DNA of 64,000 bases from Achromobacter sp. UMC46 (GCF_014170335.1 NZ_LZZS01000005.1:1-64000); one strand, 5' to 3'. Shown: positions 45,211-54,587, numbered from the stretch's first letter. The notes: generated from the sequence alone by a model not told the origin. Translations and numbers: made by a program.

Positions 45211-46311
45211 CTAGTCGGCGTCGGGGCCTTGCTTGGCCTGCCGCATCAAGCGCATGGCCAGCGTCGAGACGGAGGCCACCAGTGGCTCGCCCGTGTCGGA
45301 ATTGCTCATCACCAGCACCGCCAGCTTGTCTTGCGGCGCCAGCAGATAGCGGGAGTGGAAAGCTTCGGTGGCGCCGCTGTGCTCGTGCATCGAGGCGCCC
45401 CCGACAAGGTCGTCGCCGCAGGGCGCAGCCAGCCATGACAACGCCAGCCGGCAGCTCAGGTCCAGGCTGGCGCCCGAAACCGTTTCCAGGTTCAGAAGGG
45501 CCTGGGCCGAGTCGTCGGTCAGCACCCGTGTGCCGCCGAATACTCCGCCCGCGAACAACATGCTGGAAAAGCGCGCCATTTCCGAGGTGCTCATCCACAG
45601 GCCGTCGGCGGCCTCGTTGGGCTGCGGCGCTTCGGCCCACGGCACGCCACGGCGGTAGCCGGCGGCGCGCAATTCCAGCATGCGGGCATGCGCCTGATAG
45701 CCCGCGCGCGGCATGTTCAAGGGTTGCAGGATCGTGCGGCGCACATAGGCGTCCAGCGGCTCGCGGGCGGCGTGCGCCACCATGTCGCCCAGCAGGGCGT
45801 AGGCCATGTCGGCACGGGCGCGGCCCATCGTGTCTTCCAGCGTGGCCGGATGCAACGTCAGCAGGTTGCGGGCGGTGTAGGGGTCCGCTCCCAGCCACTG
45901 CATGGCGTTGTGCCGAGGCTGGACCTGCCAGTCAGGCAAGGTCTGGCCTGCGGGGGCATCGAGCGTCAGGCTGCCGTCGTCCGCCGCGCGGTATACGCCC
46001 GCCGCCGTGACGATCTTGCTGATCGCCCCTACCCGGTACAGCGTGTCGCTGGTCGCGTTCCGATGCCGGACGGGGTCCGCGTAGCCAAAGCCCGTGCTCC
46101 AGACGACGCGCTGGTCGTCCACGATGGCGATCGACAGGCCAGGCACCTTGTGCTTGCCCATGTCGTAAGGGATGCGTTGCTCCAGGTAGTCCAGGACCGC
46201 GTCGTAGTCGCCCTTGGCGATGGCCGGCGGCGCGGCAGGCGGCAGATGCTGGCAGCCGCCTGCGGCGACCAGCAACGACCCGATGGCAACCAGGCGGCTA
46301 AGGGAGAACAT
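45211..46311 (-). CDS. Serine beta-lactamase-fold lipoprotein lacking the catalytic serine
   Basis: 366 residues. A lipoprotein signal ends AAGGC (C20). The domain is class C beta-lactamase/esterase-like: KVPGLSIAIVDDQRVVWSTGFGYAD, then YRVGAISKIVTAAG where S-x-x-K should be; the position of the nucleophile is A96 (GCG codon), with K99 kept. The usual Y-x-N before YALLG reads R-A-D, so the general base is lost as well. A third motif HSG (EHSGATEAF) is still there. It could be a non-catalytic binding or sensing protein; a class C-type enzyme is unlikely. It lies between a porin gene and the two-component genes. Confidence 0.8.
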   Translation of the reverse strand: MFSLSRLVAIGSLLVAAGGCQHLPPAAPPAIAKGDYDAVLDYLEQRIPYDMGKHKVPGLSIAIVDDQRVVWSTGFGYADPVRHRNATSDTLYRVGAISKIVTAAGVYRAADDGSLTLDAPAGQTLPDWQVQPRHNAMQWLGADPYTARNLLTLHPATLEDTMGRARADMAYALLGDMVAHAAREPLDAYVRRTILQPLNMPRAGYQAHARMLELRAAGYRRGVPWAEAPQPNEAADGLWMSTSEMARFSSMLFAGGVFGGTRVLTDDSAQALLNLETVSGASLDLSCRLALSWLAAPCGDDLVGGASMHEHSGATEAFHSRYLLAPQDKLAVLVMSNSDTGEPLVASVSTLAMRLMRQAKQGPDAD

Positions 46312-46451
46312 GGCTTGCGGCAAACCTTCTTCAAGGACAATGCCGTCATGCTATCCATGGCCTGGAGCCGGATCTTTCCCGCTTTGTATGGAGTTTGTGA
46401 AGATTCGGCGCGCGCTTTGTGAAGTTTCTTTACGCCTGCGCGCGCCAGGCC

Positions 46452-47759
46452 TCAGCCGGCCTTCCAGCTGACCACGAAACGCGCGCCGCCCAAGGGGCTG
46501 TCGGTGGCCAACGCCGTGCCGTTGTGCCATCGCGCGACCCGGCTGACGATGGCCAGCCCCAGGCCGGTGCCCCCTGTGCCGCGGTCGCGACTTTCATCCA
46601 GGCGGATGAAGGGTTCGAAGATGCGTTCACGGTCGGCGGGCGGAACGCCCGGGCCGTCGTCGTCCACCGTCAGCACGTACTCCTGCGGTGCCGGGCTGGT
46701 CAGTCCGACCTGCACGCGCCTGCCCGCATGGCGGATGGCGTTCTGCAGCAGGTTCAACAGCGCCCGCGTCATGTAGCGTTGATGCAGCCGCACCTGCTCC
46801 ACGCCGCATTCCGACACGACGCAACGCACGCCGGACACCCCGGCCTCGTAGGCGGCGTGCTGCACCACGGAATCCAGCCACCCGCGCGCATCTTGCGCGC
46901 CCAGCGCGACGTCGTCGCTCTTATGCTCCAGGCGGGCGTACATCAACAGCTCGGACGCCATGCTGTCCAATTCCGCCACGTCGCTCTTCATCTCTTCGAC
47001 CAGGCGCTTGCGGGCCTCTGCGTCGCCCTCGCGGTCAATCATGTCCAACTCGAAAGACAGGCGGGCGATCGGCGTACGCAGTTCGTGCGACACGGCGTTG
47101 GTCAGGTCGCGCTGATTGCTGATCAGTGCACCGATGCGGTCGGACATCTGGTTGAAGGTGTCGCCCAGATTTCGGATGCTGGAGTGCCGCGACAGCCGCG
47201 TCCGCGCCTGCAGGTCGCCCTGCCCCATGCGCTGCGCCGCGGTCTTCAGCGCCTCCAGGTCGCGCCAGATGGGCAACGCCCACACCAGCATGAACGCGCA
47301 CAGCAGCAAGCCCAGGGCGGAATAGATCGCGGCGATCACCCAGGGGCCGATCGGCGGCTCGGCAGGCAGCCTGACATGCAGCCACTGCGCGCCTTCGCCT
47401 GGAATGCCGATGACGAAGGTGTTCAGCTTGTCGCGCATGAAGAAGCCGCCGGTGTCGATCATCCGCCGCTCTTCATCGGTCAGCGCGAAGTCGGCGCCGT
47501 TGTACTCCGCCGGGTCCATCAACCGCAGCGTCAATCCGTAGTGCGGCGCCAGCTTGTCGCGCACATACTCCTGCCGCGCCTCGGGCGGCACCCGGGACAG
47601 CTCCTGCGTCAGGCTGTGCAACTGCCCGCGCACCGCCTCGCGCGTATAGGCCACATTGACCGGCTCGAAGAAGTAATTGGCGGTCCGGTCGACCACTTCG
47701 TTGGAAATGATGAAACCAATCGCCAGCACCACGAAAAGCCGCAGGACGAACTTAAGCAT
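46452..47759 (-). CDS. Sensor histidine kinase, RstB/EnvZ type
   Basis: 435 residues: membrane segments at about 4-22 and 140-163 with a periplasmic sensor of about 115 residues, HAMP at about 164-216, dimerisation box NAVSHELRTPIARL with H225, and an ATPase domain with NLLQNAIRHAG (N-box), DDDGPGVPPADRERIFEPF and GGTGLGLAIVSRVARWH. ATG at 47759, overlapping the regulator gene by 8 bases, so the two are translated as a pair. Confidence 0.9.
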   Translation of the reverse strand: MLKFVLRLFVVLAIGFIISNEVVDRTANYFFEPVNVAYTREAVRGQLHSLTQELSRVPPEARQEYVRDKLAPHYGLTLRLMDPAEYNGADFALTDEERRMIDTGGFFMRDKLNTFVIGIPGEGAQWLHVRLPAEPPIGPWVIAAIYSALGLLLCAFMLVWALPIWRDLEALKTAAQRMGQGDLQARTRLSRHSSIRNLGDTFNQMSDRIGALISNQRDLTNAVSHELRTPIARLSFELDMIDREGDAEARKRLVEEMKSDVAELDSMASELLMYARLEHKSDDVALGAQDARGWLDSVVQHAAYEAGVSGVRCVVSECGVEQVRLHQRYMTRALLNLLQNAIRHAGRRVQVGLTSPAPQEYVLTVDDDGPGVPPADRERIFEPFIRLDESRDRGTGGTGLGLAIVSRVARWHNGTALATDSPLGGARFVVSWKAG

Positions 47760-48453
47760 CACCACCCTCGTGTGCCTTGGGCGAGAACAGATAGCCCTTG
47801 CCCCACACGGTCTTGATGCGCGCCGGATCGCGAGGATCGTCATCCAGCTTGCGGCGCAGTTTGCTGACGCAGACGTCCACGCTGCGGTCCAGCCCGTTGA
47901 ACTCGATGCCGCGCACGGCGTTGAGCAGGTCGTCGCGGGTGAGCACCTGGCCGGCCTGGCTGGCCAACGCCCACAGCATTTCGAATTCCATCGTCGTCAG
48001 GTCGACCTCGACGCCCGCGTGGACCACGGCGCGCGTGCGCCGGTCGATCATGAGCGGCCCGAACTCCAGGTGCTCCGGCGGTTCGTCCAATTGGTTGTGG
48101 CGCCGCATCAACGCCCGGATCCGCGCCAGCAGCACGCGGGGCTCGACCGGTTTGATGACGTAGTCGTCGGCGCCGGATTCCAACCCCAGGATCTGGTCCA
48201 GGTCGTCCTCGCGCGCGGTCAGCATCAGGATGGGCGCGGAAGAGAACGCGCGCAGGTCGCGGCAGACTTGCAGGCCATCCCGGCCCGGCAGCATCAGGTC
48301 CAGGATGGTGATCGCTGGATCATGGCGGCGGAACGCCTCCACGGCGTGGTCGCCACGGTAGGCCTGGGCGACGTTGAACCCGTGTTGTTCCAGGAACTGC
48401 GCGATCAGGCGCGACAGCTTCGGATCGTCTTCGACTAGCAAGGCCTTGGTCAT
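47752..48453 (-). CDS. OmpR-type response regulator, RstA-like
   Basis: 233 residues. D9-D10, phospho-acceptor D52 (TILDLMLPGRDG), K101 (YVIKPV). The winged-helix domain (LEFGPLMIDRRTRAVVHAGVEVDLTTMEFEMLWALASQAGQVLTRDDLLNAVRGIEFNGLDRSVDVCVSKLRRKLDDDPRDPARIKTVWGKGYLF) is intact. The start ATG at 48453 has only weak purines upstream. It partners the kinase gene that overlaps its end and may control the lipoprotein and porin genes just downstream. Confidence 0.92.
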   Translation of the reverse strand: MTKALLVEDDPKLSRLIAQFLEQHGFNVAQAYRGDHAVEAFRRHDPAITILDLMLPGRDGLQVCRDLRAFSSAPILMLTAREDDLDQILGLESGADDYVIKPVEPRVLLARIRALMRRHNQLDEPPEHLEFGPLMIDRRTRAVVHAGVEVDLTTMEFEMLWALASQAGQVLTRDDLLNAVRGIEFNGLDRSVDVCVSKLRRKLDDDPRDPARIKTVWGKGYLFSPKAHEGGDA

Positions 48454-48562
48454 AATGTGCGGACAAGAGTAGGTCTAGGGGCCGCAACGCCTTCGCGTGC
48501 GGGGAGCCGGCCGTTCGACACCGCGGTGGCGGTCCGGTTCCCGGCGGGCGGCGCTCAAATGC

Positions 48563-48599
48563 AAAAACCGGGCCGGAAGTCTGTGGCTTCCGGCCCGGT
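48563..48599 (-). terminator. Intrinsic terminator of the second livK gene
   Basis: On the minus strand a perfect 13-bp stem (48567-48579 with 48587-48599) with a 7-base loop is followed by five T (AAAAA 48563-48567 on the plus strand). It lies 69 bases past the livK2 stop. Confidence 0.85.
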
Positions 48600-48668
48600 G
48601 GTCATGCGGACAAGTCCGCATCCGATGCCGCGGGCGACAGGGTGATCGACCCTGGGCCCGCCGTGGCA

Positions 48669-49796
48669 TCACTTATAAACGGTCTTGGAACCATCCTTGT
48701 GCCACGTGAACACGTCGAACGAGAAGTTCGTCAGGTCGCCCTGCTTGTTCCAGGACACCTTGCCGATTGGCGTATCGAAGGAATTGGCATGCAGGTATTT
48801 GGCGACCTTGGTCGGGTCGTCCGAGCCCGCGCCCTTGATGCCGTCCGCGATGACCTGGGTGGCCGTGTAGGCCGTCATCTGGAAGGCGCCGCCGGCATTG
48901 CGCTTCTTGGCTTCGAACGCTTTGACGATGTCCGCGTTGGCCGCGTTCTGGGTGAAGTCGGCCGGCAGGGTCAGCAACATGCCTTCGACGGCGTCGCCGG
49001 CGATGGCGTTGATGTCCGGGTTGCCCGCGCCTTCCGGGCCCATCCACTTGGCCTTCACGCCTTGCTCGGCCGCCTGGCGCAGCAGCAGGCCCATTTCCGG
49101 GTGATAGCCGCCGTAGTAGACGAAATCGACGCCTTGGGCCTTCAACTTGGTGATCACCGCCGAATAGTCGCTGTCGCCGGCGTTGATGCCTTCGAACACC
49201 GCGACCGGCACGCCGCCCTTCTCCAGGTCGTTCTTGACTGCCGTGGCGATGCCCTGGCCATACGACTGCTTGTCGTGCAGCACGGCGGCCTTCTTCGGCT
49301 TGATCTTCTCAAGGACGAACTTGGCGGCGGCGGGACCTTGCTGGTCGTCGCGGCCGATCGTGCGGAAGATGAACTCGTAGTTCTTGCCGTCCGTCAACGC
49401 GGGCGCCGTGGCCGACGGCGTCACCATGACCACGCCTTCGTTGTTGTAGATGTCCGCGGCCGCGATGGTCGCGCCCGAGCACACGTGGCCCACCACGAAT
49501 CCAATCTTGCTGTTGACGACGCGGTTGGCGGCTACCGGACCCTGCTTGGGTTCGCATCCGTCGTCGATCACGACGGTTTCGAGCTTCTTGCCATTCACGC
49601 CGCCAGCGGCGTTGATGCGCTCGACAGCCGTGTCGACGCCTTCACGGACCATATCGCCATACTGCGTGACGGCACCGGTGGTGGGGCCGACAACGCCGAT
49701 CTTGATGGTTTGCGCTTGCGCACCCGCCGCAAACGTCAGGCCAGCGGCGACTCCCAGCGCCGCGATGACCGGGGTCAGACGAAATACTGGCTTCAT
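48669..49796 (-). CDS. Second branched-chain amino-acid-type binding protein (LivK paralogue)
   Basis: 375 residues with a signal peptide of about 29 residues. QTIKIGVVGPTTGAVTQYGDMVREGVDTAVERINAAGGVNGKKLETVVIDDGCEPKQGPVAANRVVNSKIGFVVGHVCSG is strongly like LivK at 36590-37705, including both disulphide cysteines. It is monocistronic: GAGGAG sits 7 bases before the ATG, and a terminator follows. It probably works with the LivHMGF permease encoded 12 kb upstream, or another, binding a different ligand. Confidence 0.9.
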   Translation of the reverse strand: MKPVFRLTPVIAALGVAAGLTFAAGAQAQTIKIGVVGPTTGAVTQYGDMVREGVDTAVERINAAGGVNGKKLETVVIDDGCEPKQGPVAANRVVNSKIGFVVGHVCSGATIAAADIYNNEGVVMVTPSATAPALTDGKNYEFIFRTIGRDDQQGPAAAKFVLEKIKPKKAAVLHDKQSYGQGIATAVKNDLEKGGVPVAVFEGINAGDSDYSAVITKLKAQGVDFVYYGGYHPEMGLLLRQAAEQGVKAKWMGPEGAGNPDINAIAGDAVEGMLLTLPADFTQNAANADIVKAFEAKKRNAGGAFQMTAYTATQVIADGIKGAGSDDPTKVAKYLHANSFDTPIGKVSWNKQGDLTNFSFDVFTWHKDGSKTVYK

Positions 49797-50054
49797 GAGT
49801 GGACTCCTCTAATCGCTTGTAATCGTTGGTTTTTGAACCGGGCGGACGCCGGAAACCGATGTGGTCACGCCCCGTTACTTTGCATTTGCACGGCAAGCAT
49901 ACACTGAAAAAACCCTGTATCCGGAGCCCATCCGGCCCGACTTCCGGCGTCTTCCAGGCATCCGGGTGCCGCATCGCTCAGGGGCCGCGCCTTATACCCG
50001 CCGCCGTATATGCAAAAGACGATTTATTCGTTTGAGTTACTAGGGCATCGCGGC
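49797..50054. other. Gap between second livK and hydrolase gene
   Basis: 258 bases without a gene. It must hold the divergent promoters of livK2 and the hydrolase gene. I see no clear dyad; the left part is moderately AT-rich. Confidence 0.35.
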
Positions 50055-50663
50055 ATGATGGCCGCCATGAGACTCCAACCGATCATCGTCCCCGGATGGA
50101 AAAACTCCGGACCGGACCACTGGCAATCCCGCTGGGCAACCCTGCTGCCCCACGCGGTGCGCATCCAGCAGCGCGACTGGGAAAACCCCGTTGCCCCTGA
50201 ATGGATATCCACGCTTGTGGCCGAAATCGATCAGGCACGCAGTCCGGTGCTGCTGATTGCCCATAGCCTGGGCTGTCTGGTCAGCGCCGCGCTGCCGGTT
50301 CCCTTGCGTGCGAAGGTCGCGGGCGCCCTGCTGGTGGCGCCGGCCGATGTGGAACGCGCCGACGCGCCGGCCTGCCTGCGCGGTTTCGCCCCCATCCCGC
50401 GTCAACCCCTGCCGTTTCAAAGCGTGGTGATCGCCAGCGACAACGACCCGTATTGCCGCCTGGAACGCGCCCGTGCCTTCGCGCAGGATTGGGGCAGCCG
50501 GGTCGTCGTGCTTTCCGGCGCCGGACACATCAATGCAGACAGCGGCCTGGACGACTGGCCCCAAGGCCTGAAGATATTCGGCGCGCTGCGCCGTCGCGCC
50601 TCCTGGCGCATTCCGACTCCTGCCAAGCGGATTCCACCCGTGCCGGTCTGCGGTTTGCCGTGA
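50055..50663 (+). CDS. RBBP9/YdeN family alpha/beta hydrolase
   Basis: About 202 residues. PIIVPGWKNSGPDHWQSRWA, the nucleophile elbow AHSLGC, VIASDNDPYC (acid) and GAGHIN (His) make a complete serine-hydrolase triad of the RBBP9 family, small enzymes that cleave esters or peptides of unknown identity. ATG 50055 or 50067 may be the start (MMAAMRLQP); no ribosome-binding site settles this. The last 40 residues are arginine- and proline-rich and unlike the family, so the protein may extend beyond its usual end. Confidence 0.8.
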   Translation: MMAAMRLQPIIVPGWKNSGPDHWQSRWATLLPHAVRIQQRDWENPVAPEWISTLVAEIDQARSPVLLIAHSLGCLVSAALPVPLRAKVAGALLVAPADVERADAPACLRGFAPIPRQPLPFQSVVIASDNDPYCRLERARAFAQDWGSRVVVLSGAGHINADSGLDDWPQGLKIFGALRRRASWRIPTPAKRIPPVPVCGLP

Positions 50664-50772
50664 CCGCCAGGGATGCCGTCTCGACGGCAATCCCAATGAA
50701 TGCGGTGGCGGTAATCGCAGGATGCGGCGGGCGGCGCTTTCAGCGCCATGTCCGCGCCGCAGCGATGGAGCT

Positions 50773-51273
50773 CTACTGCAGCAAGCTGCGCAGCATCCAC
50801 GCGTTCTTTTCGTGCACATCCAGGCGCTGCGTCAACAGGTCAGCCGTGGGCTGGTCGTTGGCGGCATCGGCCTTTTCGAAGGCCGCGCGGGCGGTCTTGG
50901 CGACCGATTCGTTGGCGCTGACCAGCAGGCGGACCATTTCCAGCGCTTCCGGCACGGACTCGGGTTCTGCGATGGACGACAGCTTGGAATACTCGCGGTA
51001 GGTGCCCGGCGCGTAGTGGCCCAGGGCGCGCATGCGCTCGGCGATGCTGTCCAGCGCGTTCCACTCTTCCGTGTACTGGGTCATGAACATCAGGTGCAGC
51101 GTGTTGAACATGGGCCCCGTGACGTTCCAATGGAAGTTGTGCGTCATCAGGTACAGCGTGTACGAGTCGGCCAGCAGCTTGGACAACTCACCGGCGACGG
51201 CGGCGCGGTCCTTGTCCGAAATGCCGATGTTGATGCGCGGAACGCTCGGGGTCTTCTTGGTGGACTTGGCCAT
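50773..51273 (-). CDS. dps: Dps family DNA-protecting ferritin
   Basis: 166 residues. Ferroxidase ligands H48, H60, D75 and E79 in HNFHWNVTGPMFNTLHLMF and EEWNALDSIAERMRALG. The lysine-rich MAKSTKKT N-terminus is of the DNA-binding type. It forms a 12-mer that oxidises Fe(II) with H2O2 and shields DNA. AGGAG lies 6 bases before the ATG. The gene follows oxyR by 151 bases on the same strand. Confidence 0.94.
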   Translation of the reverse strand: MAKSTKKTPSVPRINIGISDKDRAAVAGELSKLLADSYTLYLMTHNFHWNVTGPMFNTLHLMFMTQYTEEWNALDSIAERMRALGHYAPGTYREYSKLSSIAEPESVPEALEMVRLLVSANESVAKTARAAFEKADAANDQPTADLLTQRLDVHEKNAWMLRSLLQ

Positions 51274-51331
51274 TGCTAGCTCCTGTTGGATAAGTACGAT
51301 TTAAGGATACCACTGCAAACACGATGAATTG

Positions 51332-51368
51332 ACGCGGCGCAACCGCGATTTCCCTGCCTGCGCCGCGT
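51332..51368. repeat. Inverted repeat in the dps upstream region
   Basis: ACGCGGCGCA (51332-51341) is inverted as 51359-51368. TTGACGCGGC occurs twice in direct repeat (51329-51338 and 51373-51382). No T-run follows on the minus strand, so it is not a standard terminator of oxyR; it may be a dps leader hairpin or regulator site. Confidence 0.4.
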
Positions 51369-51424
51369 GGATTTGACGCGGCTCAAGACTCGTTCGCGCA
51401 AGCGCCGCGCCAGGCACGGAAAAT

Positions 51425-52375
51425 TCAGTCCTGGATGGCAGCGGCTTCGTCGGCCAGCATCTTCACGCCGGGCAAACCACAGTCGTAGACGGCCTGCGCC
51501 AAGGCTTCGATCGCGGCCAGGCGGGGAAAGCTGCGACGCCAGGCCAGGACCACGCGGCGCTCGGGCACGTGGCCGTCGAACGGCAGGTAGGTCAGCAGGC
51601 TGTTGCTGGGCGGGTGCTCGGGCACGGCCGTGACTGGCAGCACGGTGACGCCGATGCCCGCCGCCACCATGTGGCGGATGGTTTCCAGCGACGAACCTTC
51701 GAAGGTGCGCTGGATGCCGTCGCTGGCCGCCGAGAAGCGGGACAGCTCGGGGCACACTTCCAGTACCTGGTCGCGGAAACAGTGGCCGCTGCCCAAGAGC
51801 AACATGGTCTGCTGCTTCAGGTCCTGGGCGTCGATGGACTTGCGCTGGGCAAGTTCATGGTCGTTGGGCACCGCCACGATGAACGGTTCGTCGTAGAGGG
51901 GCTGCATGACCAGGCCGGCTTCGGGCAGCGGCAAGGCCATGATGGCGCAGTCGATTTCGCCCTGGCGCAGCAGTTCCACCAGCCTTACGGTGAAGTTTTC
52001 CTGCAGCAATAGCGGCATCTGCGGCGTGCGGCCGATCTGCACGGGCACCAGCTTGGGCAGCAGGTACGGGCCGATCGTGTGGATGACGCCGACACGCAAG
52101 GGGCCGGCCAACGGGTCGTGTCCTTGTCGCGCGATTTCCTTGATGCTGGCGCTTTCTTCCAGCACTTTCTGCGCCTGCGCGACGATGCGCTGGCCGATCG
52201 GCGTGACGCCCACCTCGGTGCCGCCGCGTTCGAACAGCGTCACGCCCAGCTCGTCTTCCAGCTTGCGTATCGCGACGGACAGCGTCGGCTGGCTGACGAA
52301 ACAGGCCTCGGCCGCCCGGCCAAAATGCCGTTCGCGCGCGACGGCGACGATGTACTTGAGTTCGGTGAGAGTCAT
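51425..52375 (-). CDS. oxyR: LysR-type peroxide sensor OxyR
   Basis: 316 residues. LysR helix-turn-helix (LTELKYIVAVARERHFGRAAEACFVSQPTLSVAIRKLEDELG) and the redox pair C199 and C208 (GSGHCFRDQVLEVC), at exactly the E. coli positions. Peroxide forms a disulphide between these that switches on dps, katG, ahpC and similar genes. It is followed on the same strand by dps and preceded by recG, 82 bases away. Confidence 0.94.
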   Translation of the reverse strand: MTLTELKYIVAVARERHFGRAAEACFVSQPTLSVAIRKLEDELGVTLFERGGTEVGVTPIGQRIVAQAQKVLEESASIKEIARQGHDPLAGPLRVGVIHTIGPYLLPKLVPVQIGRTPQMPLLLQENFTVRLVELLRQGEIDCAIMALPLPEAGLVMQPLYDEPFIVAVPNDHELAQRKSIDAQDLKQQTMLLLGSGHCFRDQVLEVCPELSRFSAASDGIQRTFEGSSLETIRHMVAAGIGVTVLPVTAVPEHPPSNSLLTYLPFDGHVPERRVVLAWRRSFPRLAAIEALAQAVYDCGLPGVKMLADEAAAIQD

Positions 52376-52457
52376 GGTGGACTACGCCCCCAGGGGTTGC
52401 GCGCAAGCCTTGCGGCCGGCGCTTGAGAGATTCAGGTTAAGAATGGTCGGCATGGGG

Positions 52458-54548
52458 TCACGTCCGCAGGAAGTCTTCGCGGCCGCGCATCCAGCGCGCC
52501 AGATGCGCCTCGACGGCGGCGGGATGCTCGGCGCGCAGCCATACCGCGGCATCGCGCGCATCTTCCGCGATTGCCGCATCGGTCTCCAGGTCGGCGAAGC
52601 GCAGCAGCGCCATGCCGGACTGGCGCGTGCCCAGGAATTCGCCCGGCCCGCGCTGTTCGAGGTCGCGGCGGGCGATTTCAAACCCGTCGGACGTCTCGAA
52701 CATGGCACGCAGCCGTTCACGCGCGATTTGGGATATCGGCGTTTGATACAGCAGCACGCAGACGGATTCGGCGGTGCCCCGCCCTACCCGGCCGCGCAAC
52801 TGGTGCAACTGGGCCAGGCCGAAGCGTTCGGCATGTTCGATGACCATCAGCGATGCGTTGGGCACGTCGACGCCGACTTCAATGACGGTGGTGGCCACCA
52901 GCAGGTCCACCTCGCCTTCGCGGAAGGCCTGCATGACGGCGGCCTTATCGGCCTGGGGCAAACGGCCATGCACCAGGCCGATGCGCAGGTCGGGCAGATC
53001 GACCCGCATGCCCTCAAAGGTATCGACCGCCGTCTGCAATTCCAGCGCTTCGCTTTCTTCCACCAACGGACAGACCCAATAGGCCTGCTGGCCGCCGCGC
53101 ACGGCTTGCGCAACGTGCGCAATGACCTCTTCGCGCCGCGCGTCGGAGACCAGCTTGGTCAGCACGGGCGTGCGCCCGGGCGGCAATTCGTCGATGACGG
53201 ACACGTCCAGGTCGGCGAAGAACGTCATGGCCAGCGTGCGGGGGATGGGCGTGGCGCTCATGTTCAGCTGATGCGGCACGAAGCGGCCCCGCACGGTCTC
53301 GCCCTTCTTCGTCAGGGCCAGGCGCTGGCCGACGCCAAAGCGGTGCTGCTCGTCGACGATGGACAAGCCCAGCCGATGGAATTCGACATGGTCCTGGATC
53401 AGCGCCTGCGTGCCGACCACCAGTTGCACGCTGCCGTCCGCCGCCGCCGCAGCAGCCTCGCGGCGCGCCTTGGCGGTCAGACTGCCGCTAAGCCAGGCCA
53501 CGTTGATGCCCAGCGGTTGCAGCCACGACACCAGTTTGCGGAAATGCTGTTCAGCCAGGATTTCGGTGGGCGCCATCAACGCGACCTGCGTGCCGCCGGC
53601 GATCGCCTGCGCCGCGGCAATCGCGGCGACGACGGTCTTGCCGCTGCCGACGTCGCCCTGAAGCAGGCGATGCATCGGATACGGCTTGGCCAGGTCAGCC
53701 GAAATCTCCTGTACCACCCGTTCTTGCGCGCCCGTCAATGTGAACGGCAGATTGGCATATAGCTTGGCGACCAGCCCGCCGGGCTCGGTGCGCACCGGCA
53801 GCGCCTCGGATTCCTTGACGCGGCGCGCGGCGCGGGCGGCGGCAAGCGACAACTGCTGCGCCAATAGCTCGTCGAACTTGATGCGGCGCCAGGCAGGATG
53901 CACGCGATCCAGCAAGGCCTGCTCGGATTCCCCTTGGGCCGGGGTATGCAAGGCGCGGATGGCGGGTTCGAAGGGCGGCAGGTCGTAGCGCTGGCGGGCC
54001 TCGTCCGGCAAGGTGTCGGACAGGTCGGCGCGGTCCAGCGCCTGCGCGATGGCGCGGCGCAGGGGCAACTGCGGCAGCCCTTCCGTGGTGGGGTAGACCG
54101 GGGTCAACGCGGTAGGCAGCGGCGCGTCCGCGCTGGTCATGCGGGGATGCACCATCTGACGGCCGAACAGCCCGCCCCGGACTTCGCCACGGGCGCGCAG
54201 GCGCTTGCCTACCGTGATCTGCTTTTGCTGGCTGGGATAGAAGTTCAGCCAGCGCAATTGGAGTTCGCCGGTTTCATCCGCCAGCGTGGCGGTGAGTTGG
54301 CGCCGGGGCCGGTACAGCACCTCGGATTTGGTGATCTCGCCTTCGACCTGGCCCGAGAAGCCAGGGCGCAGGGAACTGATCGGAATGACTCGGGTTTCGT
54401 CCTCGTAGCGCAACGGCAAGTGCAGCACGAAGTCCTCGGGCAGCACCAGACCCAGGTTACGGAGCTTGCGCTCTGTATCCGTCATCGGTTTCCCGGCGCC
54501 TTTGGTATCGGCGCCGGGTCGCTTGGAAGCCACGGCCGCGGCCGGCAT
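52458..54548 (-). CDS. recG: ATP-dependent DNA helicase RecG
   Basis: 696 residues, same as E. coli RecG (693). Walker A GDVGSGKT at 298-305, Walker B DEQH at 399-402, motif III MSATPIPRTLAM and motif VI QLRGRVGRG. The N-terminal wedge domain is shorter in front of LLHLPLRYED-like FVLHLPLRYED (41-51), so the ATG at 54548 is kept; the ATG at 54485 is also possible. It reverses stalled forks and unwinds Holliday junctions. Usual partner of oxyR in this family of bacteria. Confidence 0.95.
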   Translation of the reverse strand: MPAAAVASKRPGADTKGAGKPMTDTERKLRNLGLVLPEDFVLHLPLRYEDETRVIPISSLRPGFSGQVEGEITKSEVLYRPRRQLTATLADETGELQLRWLNFYPSQQKQITVGKRLRARGEVRGGLFGRQMVHPRMTSADAPLPTALTPVYPTTEGLPQLPLRRAIAQALDRADLSDTLPDEARQRYDLPPFEPAIRALHTPAQGESEQALLDRVHPAWRRIKFDELLAQQLSLAAARAARRVKESEALPVRTEPGGLVAKLYANLPFTLTGAQERVVQEISADLAKPYPMHRLLQGDVGSGKTVVAAIAAAQAIAGGTQVALMAPTEILAEQHFRKLVSWLQPLGINVAWLSGSLTAKARREAAAAAADGSVQLVVGTQALIQDHVEFHRLGLSIVDEQHRFGVGQRLALTKKGETVRGRFVPHQLNMSATPIPRTLAMTFFADLDVSVIDELPPGRTPVLTKLVSDARREEVIAHVAQAVRGGQQAYWVCPLVEESEALELQTAVDTFEGMRVDLPDLRIGLVHGRLPQADKAAVMQAFREGEVDLLVATTVIEVGVDVPNASLMVIEHAERFGLAQLHQLRGRVGRGTAESVCVLLYQTPISQIARERLRAMFETSDGFEIARRDLEQRGPGEFLGTRQSGMALLRFADLETDAAIAEDARDAAVWLRAEHPAAVEAHLARWMRGREDFLRT

Positions 54549-54587
54549 GAAGGAACGAACCCCTGGGATCGAAAGTCCGGGTGTGCC

